Source of the DNA: Oligoflexia bacterium
Lineage (GTDB): Bacteria > Bdellovibrionota > UBA1018
Length of the DNA: 64,000 nt
Assembly (NCBI GenBank): GCA_031292385.1
Contig: JARLHE010000006.1
Span: 62,001-126,000 of the forward strand
Direction of reading: 5' to 3'
The notes under the pieces are model-generated. The model worked only from the letters and a program-made list of their open reading frames with translations. It was not told the DNA's origin and did not search any database. Positions 1 to 8,434 of the stretch are shown piece after piece (positions within the stretch are counted from its first letter, which is position 1; each line of letters opens with the position of its first letter). The position numbers and the translations under genes were made by a program.

Positions 1-2
1 CC

Positions 3-881
3 TGCCATATTTCGCAGCCAACGCTGAGCGTTCAGATCCAAAAGACGGAAGAAGAGCTCAACATAGTTATTTTCGATCGAGTCAAAAAACCGATTATACC
101 GACCGAGGACGGAAAGCGTTTTCTCGAGCAGGCCCGCGCGGTGGTGCGCGAACATCAAAAACTGCTCCAGATCTCGAAAAAGGCGGAGGGAGAAGTGTCC
201 GGCCAATTTCGTCTCGGCATCATCCCGACGGTCGGCAGCTCGCTGCTGCCGCTTCTCGTTCATGAGTTCGCCAGCCGCTTCCCCGAGGTCGAGCTGTACG
301 TAGAGGAGGGAAAGACGGAGAGCCTGCTCGAAGACCTCAAAGAAGACCGGCTCGACGGGGCCATCCTGGTGACCCCGCTCCACGAAAACGGGCTCAAAGA
401 GCACCCCCTCTACTACGAACCGTTTCTTTTGTACCTTGCCGCCGGCCATCCCTTGTTGAAAAAGGAAACCATAGCCGAAGCCGATCTCGATGGAGCCGAA
501 ATGTGGCTTTTGCAGGACGGCCACTGTTTCAAGAACCAGGTGGTCAAATTCTGCTCCATCTCGCCCGATCAGGATGCGGTATTGAAAAGCGTGCACTTCC
601 AAAGCGGTAGCCTGGAAACGCTGAAAAACGTCGTACGAAAAAGCCGCGGCTATACGATGATTCCGACCCTTTTCGCGCGGTCTTTGCCGGATTCGGAAAG
701 CAAAGCGCACGTTCGGCGATTCAAAGCGCCGGTACCCACGCGCGAGGTCAGCCTGGTTTACCGACGTGATCGGTGGAAGACCGAAATTATTTCCGCGATC
801 GAAAAGACCATCGCGGGAGTGATTCCATCCGACCTGCTCCGCGGCTCCCGCAAAGAGCAGGTCGTTCTGGAAATCCAGTAA
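3..881 (+). CDS. oxyR: OxyR-type LysR-family peroxide-sensing regulator, 5' truncated by window edge
   Basis: The ORF track begins at an internal GTG (141), but the frame is open from base 3 and encodes the end of a LysR winged helix-turn-helix (SQPTLSVQIQKTEEEL), so the true start lies outside the window. The rest is the LysR effector-binding domain. The segment DGHCFKNQVVKFC has two cysteines nine residues apart, matching the redox pair Cys199/Cys208 of Escherichia coli OxyR, which forms a disulfide on exposure to hydrogen peroxide. I infer a peroxide-responsive activator of detoxification genes. The next gene is convergent, so no target can be named from the window. Confidence 0.88.
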   Translation, partial: CHISQPTLSVQIQKTEEELNIVIFDRVKKPIIPTEDGKRFLEQARAVVREHQKLLQISKKAEGEVSGQFRLGIIPTVGSSLLPLLVHEFASRFPEVELYVEEGKTESLLEDLKEDRLDGAILVTPLHENGLKEHPLYYEPFLLYLAAGHPLLKKETIAEADLDGAEMWLLQDGHCFKNQVVKFCSISPDQDAVLKSVHFQSGSLETLKNVVRKSRGYTMIPTLFARSLPDSESKAHVRRFKAPVPTREVSLVYRRDRWKTEIISAIEKTIAGVIPSDLLRGSRKEQVVLEIQ

Positions 882-889
882 GTCGCCGT

Positions 890-2149
890 TTAAGGCATGA
901 AGAGAATATGGGGAACGGAGCCGCCGGACGAGCCGTTATACATCTGCTTCAGCGCCTGACTCCAACCCGTGCGCCCCTCGAAGGCCATCGCTTCGTAGTT
1001 GGAGCTGTAGTCCGCGAATTCGCCCTGGTTTTTCGGCAGCCAGATCGAAACTCCGTTGGCTAATCCGTTGAAATTCGGCGTCACGTCGTTCGACACGACA
1101 TAGTTTTGAAAAGCGGTCAGGACGCCTTCGATATCCGTAGGCGCCACTCCCCTCGTCGACGCGGAACCGATCCGGGTCACGAAATCATGCAGGTCGCCGT
1201 AGTCTCGATAAGCGAAAGACTGAGTCGAGCTCGCCGCGGCCGTGACCTTCGCCAGATCCGAAGCGTCCAGCTTCAAGATGCTCGCTTTGAGGTTCGCGAT
1301 CGCGTTTTCGATTTGGTCCTGCTGGCTGAGATCGTAAACCGCCATCGTAGCGGACGAGCCGCCACTCGAACCGTCCGTGTATGATTTGCCGTATTCTTCA
1401 GCCAGAGCGGTCGCGATTTGGGCCGCCGTCAAGTCAGGCTGGGCGGTCCAACGGCGCAGAAATGCGTCATACGGCCATCCCGCGCCGGGCTCGACCTCCT
1501 GTGAGCCCAGGAAATACGAAACACTGTCACGCAATTCGCCGGCCACCTCGACCATCCCCATCAGGCAGGCATCGCTGCCATAGATGTCAATTTTTTGGCC
1601 GATCGCTTGCGAAGCCTGGGCAATCGCCTGACCAAGCTGCTGAGTGGTGATCGAATTTCCGCTGTTGTCGTCCCAGCTGATGTCGGTCGGATGGTAACGG
1701 TGGCCCGGGCGAACGGCTGAATTTTCGATCTGGATCGCATGCCAGCCGCTTCCGTGGTCCCAAACGTCGACGAAGTAATGTTTCGCCGGGAAGTTCTTCG
1801 CGCCCCACTCGATGAAGCTCTCGAGCGTGTGCCAATCGCCCATATCAACCACGCCCATGTCTTGCAAAACCGGTGACGTCACGCTGGACGGATTCGTGCT
1901 TTTTTGGACCAAAAGACGCTGTGTCTTGCCGTTTTGAAGGCTTGCCCACTGAACCACGATATTGAGGTGGTCAGTCGATCCCACCGTCTCCATCTGTTCA
2001 AGATTCGTCGTGCCAAAGGAGTCGAGATTATTGTCGCCGTTCAAATAGACGAGAAGAGTCCAATCTTTCTGGGAAGGCTCCGCGGCCTGGGCGACCGCGC
2101 CATAAATAAAACAAAGACCGCAAAGCAGAACATACAATTTCTCTCTCAT
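890..2149 (-). CDS. Secreted clostripain-family (C11) cysteine peptidase
   Basis: About 419 residues. The ATG at 2149 is preferred over the ATG at 2161 because GGAGGAG lies just upstream of 2149. The N-terminus is a signal peptide (MREKLYVLLCGLCFIYG..AQAAE). The domain opens with WTLLVYLNGDNNLD, typical of clostripain-like C11 proteases. The His of VWDHGSGW (about residue 132) and the Cys of YGSDACLMGMVE (about residue 195) fit the family's catalytic dyad. C11 enzymes usually cut after basic residues and often self-process. The protein is probably exported to the periplasm or medium. It is monocistronic and convergent with oxyR, eight bases away. The substrate is unknown. Confidence 0.85.
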   Translation of the reverse strand: MREKLYVLLCGLCFIYGAVAQAAEPSQKDWTLLVYLNGDNNLDSFGTTNLEQMETVGSTDHLNIVVQWASLQNGKTQRLLVQKSTNPSSVTSPVLQDMGVVDMGDWHTLESFIEWGAKNFPAKHYFVDVWDHGSGWHAIQIENSAVRPGHRYHPTDISWDDNSGNSITTQQLGQAIAQASQAIGQKIDIYGSDACLMGMVEVAGELRDSVSYFLGSQEVEPGAGWPYDAFLRRWTAQPDLTAAQIATALAEEYGKSYTDGSSGGSSATMAVYDLSQQDQIENAIANLKASILKLDASDLAKVTAAASSTQSFAYRDYGDLHDFVTRIGSASTRGVAPTDIEGVLTAFQNYVVSNDVTPNFNGLANGVSIWLPKNQGEFADYSSNYEAMAFEGRTGWSQALKQMYNGSSGGSVPHILFMP

Positions 2150-2271
2150 CGGCTCCTCCATGAGTGGTTTCGAGAGTGTGGTACTGCGGCACTTCTAGTT
2201 TGTTAGTTTCAGGTTAGCAGGTTTTAGACCTTACACAAGGTTAACAGATAAAAACAAATTGACGCGGAAAC

Positions 2272-2316
2272 CCGAAAAAAACAAAACCGCCCTCGTTTCT
2301 TTCGAAAGAGGGCGGT
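2272..2316 (-). terminator. Rho-independent terminator of the lipoprotein gene
   Basis: On the minus strand a nine-base-pair GC-rich stem (ACCGCCCTC with GAGGGCGGT; arms 2308-2316 and 2286-2294) is followed by a T-rich tract (TTTTGTTTTTTT). It lies just past the stop codon at 2347. Confidence 0.8.
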
Positions 2317-2346
2317 CTCGATTAATTAACAATTATACTTTATCGA

Positions 2347-2997
2347 TTACATCTTCAGCTTGTGTTGCTGAGCCATCGAGGAAGCCACGTTGCCGATGTC
2401 AAGCAAGAGCAACGCGCCGGAGTTTTGCTTGTTCGCGTCTTCGCCCACGACCGAGATGTCGCCGATCAGCTTGCCGGATTTGTCGAAGTAGTTGAACGTA
2501 CCGATGACTTGGTTCAAGCCGAATTTGATCGGAACGAATACGCCGAAAATGGAAGTGCTGACGTACAACGTGACGTTATCGAGCGCCGGGATCTGGACAG
2601 CGAAGCCCGGAAGGTCCCCGCCGGCCACGCCCGGAAGCGGACGGCCACCAGGAAGCTCAGTCGGATTCAGCTCGTTAGCGTTGGCCAAAGCAAGGACGTC
2701 TTGGGTATCGATCGAGGCCTGGAACAACAAGCCGCCGTTGACCTCTGGCGCGACTTCGATCGAGCTGTTCGGCATGCTCGGGATCGGAAGCGTCGCGCCC
2801 GCGCTCACCGTTGTGTTCTGCAAAACCGCCGAGATCGTGACAAGGTTAGTTCCGTAAGTCACGGTCGGGCCAGTGACGCCGGCAATGGACCAGGTGTTCG
2901 TGCCGGTCGAGGTATTGTTACAGCCAAACGAGACCAAAGCGAGACCGATTGCCGCGGTTGCAGCCAATTTACCCAATGAATTCTTCGTAATAATCAT
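2347..2997 (-). CDS. Putative lipoprotein of unknown function
   Basis: 216 residues from the ATG at 2997, preceded by AAGGGG. The longer ORF start at 3087 has no such signal and would bury the signal peptide. The N-terminus (MIITKNSLGKLAATAAIGLA) is a lipoprotein signal with the modified cysteine at about residue 26 (LVSFGC). The mature part is rich in Thr, Asn, Val and Gly with alternating hydrophobic stretches, suggesting a beta-rich fold. I see no known domain or catalytic motif. It is a single-gene unit with its own terminator. The role is unknown. Confidence 0.7.
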   Translation of the reverse strand: MIITKNSLGKLAATAAIGLALVSFGCNNTSTGTNTWSIAGVTGPTVTYGTNLVTISAVLQNTTVSAGATLPIPSMPNSSIEVAPEVNGGLLFQASIDTQDVLALANANELNPTELPGGRPLPGVAGGDLPGFAVQIPALDNVTLYVSTSIFGVFVPIKFGLNQVIGTFNYFDKSGKLIGDISVVGEDANKQNSGALLLLDIGNVASSMAQQHKLKM

Positions 2998-3125
2998 ATC
3001 TACCCCTTGTGTTTTCAAATGTTCAAAGACCCAACGGTCAACCGTAATTCTGATCGGTGTTTCAGCGCTGTAAGCGCGCGACAACACATGCCATCGTATC
3101 GGAGCGAGCGACCTAGACTTAACGG

Positions 3126-4295
3126 TTACTTTCTACATTCGTCGCATTTTCGGCAGATCTTGTCGCTTTCCTGACCATTGAAATAGGACTCTAATTCGGC
3201 GGCGCGGCATTTTTCGCGTTGAAAGAAGCGCGCTACCGCGAGGAGTTCAGCCTTCTTCTGATCGGAAGATTGAGTCATCCAATCGATGAGTTGAAAATCC
3301 TCCTGATCCCAGAACACGCAGGCGCGCGACGGGACTTCCGCTGATCTGCCGGCACGGCCGATCGCCTGAGCCAGAGATAACAATGATGGCGGCGCCTGCC
3401 AAAGCACGACCCACCGAAGATGAGCGTAGTCCATCCCCATCCCGAAGGCCGAAGTGGCGACGACGACCGGAACGCTTTGCGAGCGAACCGCGCTTTCGGC
3501 GTTTCTCCGCTCTTCCGCGGATAAGCCCGCGTGATAAGAAATCACCGCCTGCCCCGACGCCCGAAGCAAGCGCGCGACGCGCTCGCAGCTCTCGCGGGTT
3601 TGCACGAAAATCAGTCCGCTCCCGTCCTTTCTCAGCTCACTTACCTTCGAAAGCAGAGCCAAGCTGCGCTCGGACCAGGAAATCCGCTTCGCCTCGATAG
3701 CCATGTTCGCGGGCAAGGAAAACTCTCCCTGCTCGATGAGCGAAACGCCGAGCCCATCGAAGGCCGCGCGAAGCGCCGCGCGCGCATGCGGAGGCAAAGT
3801 CGCGGTCAGCCAGAGACTGCGAGAAATCTCCCCGGAACGAAGCAAATCCGGTAAAAGATGAAACGCCGGCCGAAAGCGCTCGCCCCACTCCCAAAGACAG
3901 TGGCATTCGTCGACGACCAGAAAATTCGGAGCCCAGCTTTCAAGCTGGCGTCGACGGCCCGGCAGAAGAAGCGTTTCCGGGCTGATAATCCAGGCCCCGG
4001 ACTTACCCTGAGGCGGATCTCCCGGAGCATCGCCTCTTCCCGTGGCCGAAGTCACCTCGATTCCGACCGAGCGAAAACGCTCGAGCTGCTGCCGCGCGAG
4101 CGCGATCAGAGGCGTGACCAATAAAGTTCTTGTTCCGCGACGGGCTGCCTGCCGCTCGTAAATCAAACTCTTGCCTGCGCCCGTCGACGCGACACAGAGG
4201 ACATGAGCGGGACGGCCTTTAAGCGCCGTCAACGCCCGTTCTTGAAAAGGACGAAGCTGAAACACGGCCGGGGCCGATGCGAGGGGCGTGCCCAA
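3126..4295 (-). CDS. Short RecQ-like superfamily 2 DNA helicase
   Basis: 389 residues. Helicase motifs are in order: LRPFQ (motif 0), STGAGKS (Walker A), TPLIAL (Ia), VVDECHCL (DEAH-type Walker B), LTATLPP (III), and a C-terminal RecA-like lobe ending in QAIGRAGR (VI). The extreme C-terminus has four cysteines (REKCRAAELESYF..KICRKCDECRK), matching the RecQ zinc-binding subdomain. It stops there, so the winged-helix and HRDC domains of full-length RecQ (about 600 residues) are absent. The start is a TTG without a clear ribosome-binding site and is uncertain. It lies 38 bases behind the HNH gene, probably co-transcribed, suggesting DNA repair or processing. Confidence 0.8.
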   Translation of the reverse strand: MGTPLASAPAVFQLRPFQERALTALKGRPAHVLCVASTGAGKSLIYERQAARRGTRTLLVTPLIALARQQLERFRSVGIEVTSATGRGDAPGDPPQGKSGAWIISPETLLLPGRRRQLESWAPNFLVVDECHCLWEWGERFRPAFHLLPDLLRSGEISRSLWLTATLPPHARAALRAAFDGLGVSLIEQGEFSLPANMAIEAKRISWSERSLALLSKVSELRKDGSGLIFVQTRESCERVARLLRASGQAVISYHAGLSAEERRNAESAVRSQSVPVVVATSAFGMGMDYAHLRWVVLWQAPPSLLSLAQAIGRAGRSAEVPSRACVFWDQEDFQLIDWMTQSSDQKKAELLAVARFFQREKCRAAELESYFNGQESDKICRKCDECRK

Positions 4296-4333
4296 GAAAA
4301 GGGGGCCGGTTCGTAGCTCGCAGATGAAATGAG

Positions 4334-5248
4334 TCAGTTGTGCCAGAACGGCTGGATCGCCTCGCGACCATAAATCCGCGCGGCTTCGAAGGCATTATGC
4401 TGAGCGCATAGGAGACGCAAATTCTCGACATCATTCCCGCCGCCCAGGCCTTTTGGATGTCGATGATCGATCTGTAGACGATGCCGCGATTCGCAGCGCC
4501 TGCCGGTTTCAGGGTCGACATAAGTGCAGCGCGAACTATCGCGGCGCCAAACCGCACGCTTCACCGCTGCCGGAATGGATTGTACTGTGGACGTCCCAAC
4601 CGATGCTTTCGCTCGGACTTCTTTCTGTGCCGGATCGAGCTCTTTCAGTGCGCGCTTTGCGAGGTGGGCGACCAAATCGGATAATGTCATTTCAGGAAAC
4701 TGGTGTGCGAGAAGGCCTTTAAGCTTTTCCAGGTCTTCCAGGGTTTCAGTGCTGAGATTCAATCGAACTTCGGAAAAATCTGCACTTACGGGCCGAACCG
4801 TTTCGGATCGATGTTTTTCGGGTTGGGGACTCATCGCAAGCAGCGTGCGCTCGGCCTCGCGCGCTGATTTGCCTTCGAGGCTTTGCACGACTTTCTGTTT
4901 TTGTGTGGCGCTCACCGGTCTTCCCATTTTTGCTTCCTGCCTGAAAAATTTCTGGGCTTGAACGAGAACCGAAAGCGTCAACTCTCCGCTTTGCACCTGC
5001 GCTTCGACTTGCGGAAGTTCGCGAAGGAGTCGCATCGAATCGATTCGAAGCTGCGCGGCGCTCTCGGAATAACTCAATTCTTTGACCGCGTATTCGAAAA
5101 GCGATGAGAATCCCAGCGCGCAAAATAATTTCCGCGCTTCTATTTCGAGCAAGTGATGCAGGATCTCTGTTGTGGTGCGCGTTTCCTCACGGACCAACGA
5201 TTTGGTTTGGGAAAGAAGAACTGAATCGGAGAGTTTTTGAATCATCAT
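4334..5248 (-). CDS. HNH-endonuclease domain protein
   Basis: 304 residues; ATG at 5248 or 5245 behind GGAGATCGC. Roughly residues 1-130 are helical and charged, resembling the N-terminal region of the abundant HNH-signature proteins of Bdellovibrio relatives. The C-terminal 80 residues form an HNH nuclease: KRAVWRRDSSRCTY, then LQIDHRHPKGLGG, then NLRLLCAQHN. The two Cys-containing arms plus the DH pair are the expected metal and catalytic residues. Members occur as multiple copies in related genomes, some decayed; this copy is intact by eye. Its function (mobile-element-like or repair nuclease) is not established. The recQ-like gene follows. Confidence 0.75.
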   Translation of the reverse strand: MMIQKLSDSVLLSQTKSLVREETRTTTEILHHLLEIEARKLFCALGFSSLFEYAVKELSYSESAAQLRIDSMRLLRELPQVEAQVQSGELTLSVLVQAQKFFRQEAKMGRPVSATQKQKVVQSLEGKSAREAERTLLAMSPQPEKHRSETVRPVSADFSEVRLNLSTETLEDLEKLKGLLAHQFPEMTLSDLVAHLAKRALKELDPAQKEVRAKASVGTSTVQSIPAAVKRAVWRRDSSRCTYVDPETGRRCESRHRLQIDHRHPKGLGGGNDVENLRLLCAQHNAFEAARIYGREAIQPFWHN

Positions 5249-5536
5249 GCGATCTCCGTAACACGATAATTTCGAGGCCTCTGGCGGGCACGTGGAGCAA
5301 ATGAAAAATATGTTTACTTCAAAAAAGATGTCGTGGTGCTTTTCGCGCGTTATAGGAAAAACGAGGGCATTAAACGCGAAATTCCAGGCGCAATATCGAG
5401 GCGAGGAAAAGGACGCCCTGAAAGACCGTCAAGCAAAATTTCACACGGAATTTTACCCGACTGCACGATAGCAATTCGTTAAACCGAGTTTGTATTAGAA
5501 CGCGCGAATCACGGCTTTAGGAGGGTAACGCACACT
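5249..5536. other. Intergenic stretch, no gene seen
   Basis: The 288 bases between the HNH gene start and the end of bfrB show no convincing ORF, RNA gene or terminator. The region is AT-richer near the HNH start and presumably holds that gene's promoter, but I cannot pick one -10/-35 pair with confidence. Confidence 0.5.
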
Positions 5537-6019
5537 CTAGCTTTTCTCGACTTCCCCAACCGCCGACTGCAAGTAGTTCTCGAGCCCCATTTTGCCGATG
5601 AGCTCGAATTGGGTTTCGTAGAAATCGATCCGCTCTTCGCTTTCTTCCAGGATTTTCGTCAACAGATCGCGGCTGATGTAATCGCCCTCTTTTTCGCAAT
5701 GGCTGACGCCCATTAAGAGCTTGGCCCGGGTCTCGGTTTCGAGCGTGAGATCGTTTTTAAGAATCTCCTCGGCGTTCTCGCCGATCAAGAGTTTTCCGAG
5801 GTTCTGGAGGTTCGGCAAACCCTCGAGAAATAGAATTCTTTCGATCAGCTCATCGGCATCCTTCATCGCCTGAATCGACTCGCCGTAAATTGTTTTTCCC
5901 AAGGCGCCAAAGCCCCAGTTTTTCAAAATGCGGGCATGGAGGAAATATTGGTTGATGGCGACAAGCTGGCTTCCCAGCGCTTTGTTCAATTCGACATTGA
6001 TCGACTGTTTGATTTTCAT
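5537..6019 (-). CDS. bfrB: Bacterioferritin, haem-binding subunit type (ferroxidase centre degenerate)
   Basis: 160 residues, the normal Bfr length, aligning without gaps by eye to E. coli Bfr (LVAINQYFLHAR, IERILFLEGLPNLQ, IGKMGLENYLQ). The haem ligand Met52 is kept (QAMKDAD). The dinuclear iron site is largely lost: Glu18 is Gln (GSQLVA), Glu51 is Ala, His54 is Asp, Glu127 is Ser and His130 is Arg; only Glu94 remains. It starts four bases after bfrA stops, so the two are co-translated. I infer it co-assembles with BfrA as the haem-bearing, electron-entry subunit of a mixed iron-storage shell. The bfrB name follows two-subunit systems and is a proposal. Confidence 0.88.
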   Translation of the reverse strand: MKIKQSINVELNKALGSQLVAINQYFLHARILKNWGFGALGKTIYGESIQAMKDADELIERILFLEGLPNLQNLGKLLIGENAEEILKNDLTLETETRAKLLMGVSHCEKEGDYISRDLLTKILEESEERIDFYETQFELIGKMGLENYLQSAVGEVEKS

Positions 6020-6023
6020 GAGT

Positions 6024-6491
6024 TCAGCTCACCGATTGCAGGTAGTTTTGCAGCCCCATCTTCGCGATCAAGCTTTGCTGCACCTCGAGCCAATGAGTAT
6101 GATCTTCTTCGGTGTCCCGGAGCAGCTCGATCAAAATACGACGCGATTCGTAATCCTGTTCTGCTTCGCAAACCCCGATCGCCTTTTTCAGTTCCTTGAT
6201 CACGGCGAGCTCGGAGTCGAGATCGTTTTGAATCATCTCCGGCACATTTGAGCCGATTTTGAGCGCATCGCGCGATGCCACATTCGGCACTCCCCCCAAG
6301 AACAAGATGCGATGGATCAATTGGCTGGAATGCTGCAGCTCCTCGAGGCGCTCATGATCCAAGCGCTCGTAAAGCTTACGAAAACCCCAGTTTTCATACA
6401 TCCGCGAGTGGGTAAAGTACTGATCAGACGCGGTGAGCTCTCCAGTAAGCAACTGATTTAATTCATGAATAACCTTTACACTACCCTGCAT
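6024..6491 (-). CDS. bfrA: Bacterioferritin, ferroxidase subunit type (haem ligand replaced)
   Basis: 155 residues from the ATG at 6491 (MQGSVKVIHELNQLL), chosen because GAGGGG lies upstream and the family begins there; the track's 6509 start adds six residues. All ferroxidase ligands are present: Glu18 (TGELTA), Glu51 and His54 (LEELQHS), Glu94 (DSELAV), and the Glu/His pair in TEEDHTHW. The haem-binding Met52 is Leu. It therefore oxidises and mineralises iron but should not bind haem alone, complementing the downstream subunit. It is transcribed leftward from the shared promoter region with bfd, where a Fur-box-like palindrome lies. Confidence 0.88.
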   Translation of the reverse strand: MQGSVKVIHELNQLLTGELTASDQYFTHSRMYENWGFRKLYERLDHERLEELQHSSQLIHRILFLGGVPNVASRDALKIGSNVPEMIQNDLDSELAVIKELKKAIGVCEAEQDYESRRILIELLRDTEEDHTHWLEVQQSLIAKMGLQNYLQSVS

Positions 6492-6522
6492 AAACTGGCC
6501 CCTCAGCATGAATGGATATGAA

Positions 6523-6541
6523 AATGAGATTGCGTCTCATT
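6523..6541. promoter_or_regulatory. Putative Fur box between bfrA and bfd
   Basis: AATGAGATTGCGTCTCATT is an imperfect 19-bp palindrome with seven-base arms (AATGAGA/TCTCATT). It matches the textbook Fur consensus (AATGAGAATNATTCTCATT form) at all but about three positions. It sits in the 94-bp divergent region, 45 bp from the bfd start and 32 bp from the bfrA start, so it could control either or both. Assignment to Fur is inferred from consensus similarity. Confidence 0.6.
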
Positions 6542-6585
6542 ATCGACCTATAGTAGACTTATAAACAACAGGCAACGAAGAGATT

Positions 6586-6807
6586 ATGTACGTTTGTATC
6601 TGCAACGCAATCACGGACTCGGATGTACGCTCAGCGGAGTATGAAGGCGCTTCGAGCGAAGACGAGGTTTTCGAGCATTTCGGAGTACGGCCTCAATGCG
6701 GAGGTTGTTCCAACTACATGCGCGGAATGCTGAAATGCTGTCAAAGCAAGGGCGAGGATTGCGCGACGACCGCCTCTTGCGGCGCGGCCGAGCGGAAGCG
6801 CAAATAA
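6586..6807 (+). CDS. bfd: Bacterioferritin-associated ferredoxin
   Basis: 73 residues. The 2Fe-2S cysteines are at positions 4, 6, 38 and 41 (MYVCICNAIT .. RPQCGGC), the CxC-x31-CxxC layout of Bfd. Known role: Bfd binds bacterioferritin near its haem and passes electrons in to release stored iron. A further cysteine-containing tail (CCQSKGEDC..ASCGAA) extends past the domain. GAAGAG precedes the ATG. It is divergent from bfrA and bfrB, its natural partners. The last 67 bases overlap the 3' end of the convergent flippase-like gene. Confidence 0.92.
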   Translation: MYVCICNAITDSDVRSAEYEGASSEDEVFEHFGVRPQCGGCSNYMRGMLKCCQSKGEDCATTASCGAAERKRK

Positions 6808-7754
6808 ACCAAGCCGCCGATAGCGCCGATGAGAAGCTGGGTCATGGCGACCAAGGTAAAAACGTTCGCGCCGTTCGTGCTGCCCAAAATCCTGAAGAGC
6901 CCGGCGAACGCGGCATGACCCGTCCCGACCCCCGCGGGCGCGACCGGCACGGCGGTCACCAGCAAACCGAGCGGAAACAAGGTATAAATTCCCGCGGCCG
7001 GAAGCGTGGGCTCGCCCAAAGCACGGGCAAAGCTAACGACGGATAGCCCGATCAAAAGCTGAATGAACATGGAGAGCAGAAAAACCCTCACCACGACCCA
7101 GCGATGATGATGGTAATGCCGGATGCTCTCGTAAATGCGAACGATCGCATGAACCTTGGGCATCGCCTTTTGCAGCTTGTGAAGCGCGATCAAAACCGGG
7201 TCGAAATGATCGCGGACCAAAAAAAGATACGCGTAAAAAAACAGGAATCCTCCGCCCGCGATCATGATGAAGGGCTTGATCGTGGCGAGAAGCGGGGCGC
7301 TCCCCGGCAAGGCCGCCGCGAACGCCGGCTCGCCGAACGGAAGCGCGATCGCCGAGATCAGCATCAGGACCGAAAGGCCGGCCACGCGGTCGAAGAGAAT
7401 GCTTCCGAACGCGCGCGCGCGCTGACCGTGAACTTCGCGCCCGATATAAAAAGCTTTGATCACGTCGCCGCTCACCGCTCCGGGCAACGCGACATTAAAG
7501 AAATTGCCGACGAAAGTCAGCTCGCAGGTGCGAAGCGTGCCCAGCTCGATGCCTTGGGCTTCCAGCAACCATTGCCAGCGGATCGCTCCCATGAGCGCGC
7601 AGAAAAGGGAGATCGAAACCGAGAATATGATATTTTCCCAGTGAGAAAAGGCGCGACGGGTGTCTTGAACCGACAAAAACCCCTTTTGAGAAAGAAAAAC
7701 GAGCAATCCGACGACAACACCGATTTTAAGCGCAAGCTTGAGATACTTTTTCAT
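6741..7754 (-). CDS. Lysylphosphatidylglycerol synthase/flippase-like integral membrane protein (UPF0104/AglD type)
   Basis: 337 residues from the ATG at 7754 (MKKYLKLALKIGVVVGLLVF), which overlaps the upstream gene's stop as ATGA; the track's start at 7880 is too far upstream. About seven or eight membrane segments. Diagnostic patches are GNFFNVALPGAVSGDVIKAF, FDRVAGLSVL and VPVAPAGVGTGHAAF. The family covers the membrane half of MprF and many proteins linked to glycolipid or polysaccharide assembly. It is coupled to a glutamine amidotransferase and a GT2, which argues for envelope glycolipid work, not tRNA-dependent lysylation, since no synthase domain is present. Confidence 0.8.
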   Translation of the reverse strand: MKKYLKLALKIGVVVGLLVFLSQKGFLSVQDTRRAFSHWENIIFSVSISLFCALMGAIRWQWLLEAQGIELGTLRTCELTFVGNFFNVALPGAVSGDVIKAFYIGREVHGQRARAFGSILFDRVAGLSVLMLISAIALPFGEPAFAAALPGSAPLLATIKPFIMIAGGGFLFFYAYLFLVRDHFDPVLIALHKLQKAMPKVHAIVRIYESIRHYHHHRWVVVRVFLLSMFIQLLIGLSVVSFARALGEPTLPAAGIYTLFPLGLLVTAVPVAPAGVGTGHAAFAGLFRILGSTNGANVFTLVAMTQLLIGAIGGLVYLRFRSAAPQEAVVAQSSPLL

Positions 7755-8434
7755 AAAGTGAAAAAATTCCTGAAAATGATTTCTCCCACCTCGTCCGAAT
7801 AGAGAACTTTGCTCTTGTCCGGATGGAGGGTGTCGCGCGCCTTGAAATCCTTTTTCCACCGAATCAGGCTTTGCTCGCATTCGGCGAGATCTTTTTCCGG
7901 ATGAAACTGTATTCCAAAAGCCGGCGCGTCAGTGAGGCTAAACGACTGGATCGCGCAGCTTTCCGACCGGGCGACGATTTGCGCGCCCCGAGGAAGACTC
8001 GCGACCTCGTCTTCGTGCGACGAGAATGTATAAAATTTCTTCGGAAGGCCCTTGAGAATCGGGCTTTCACCCGTCATCTCGATGTGCGTCCATCCAAACT
8101 CGGCTCGATCGGCGCGGCGAACGGAATCGCCGCCGCCCAACGCCCGCGCCAACATCTGATGCCCGTAGCAAACGCCTAAATAGGGCTTGCGGGCATCGAC
8201 CGCGCGGCGAATGAACTCGAGCATGCGGTCAATCCAGGGCGCCTGGGCGTTGGCGCTCGTGACGGAGCCCGAAACCAAAATCCGGTCAAAGCCGTCGACC
8301 GAAGCGGGAAGATCGTCGTGAGGCGCCCGCCGCACGACGACCGTCGCTCCCGGAACCTGTCGGGCGTATCGGCGAAAGTTTTCGCAGCCCCAGCTGTCTT
8401 TCATCATGTTGTTGTCGATGATCAGGATTCTCAT
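7751..8434 (-). CDS. Class I glutamine amidotransferase (GMP-synthase-like)
   Basis: 227 residues. The nucleophile elbow is GVCYGHQML (Cys about residue 98) and the His-Glu pair is in QFHPEKD (about residue 178), giving a complete class I triad. It is stand-alone, without a synthetase domain, so it either acts on a small glutamyl substrate or supplies ammonia to a partner. It overlaps the upstream GT2 by four bases and the downstream flippase-like gene by four bases (both ATGA), so the three are translated together. The reaction is unassigned; amidation of a sugar or lipid intermediate is possible. Confidence 0.82.
   Translation of the reverse strand: MRILIIDNNMMKDSWGCENFRRYARQVPGATVVVRRAPHDDLPASVDGFDRILVSGSVTSANAQAPWIDRMLEFIRRAVDARKPYLGVCYGHQMLARALGGGDSVRRADRAEFGWTHIEMTGESPILKGLPKKFYTFSSHEDEVASLPRGAQIVARSESCAIQSFSLTDAPAFGIQFHPEKDLAECEQSLIRWKKDFKARDTLHPDKSKVLYSDEVGEIIFRNFFTL

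Noticed and set aside
5537-6019. Treating bfrB as a pseudogene because its iron site is lost
   Set aside because: Full length, good frame, haem ligand kept and coupled to an intact partner; loss looks like specialisation.
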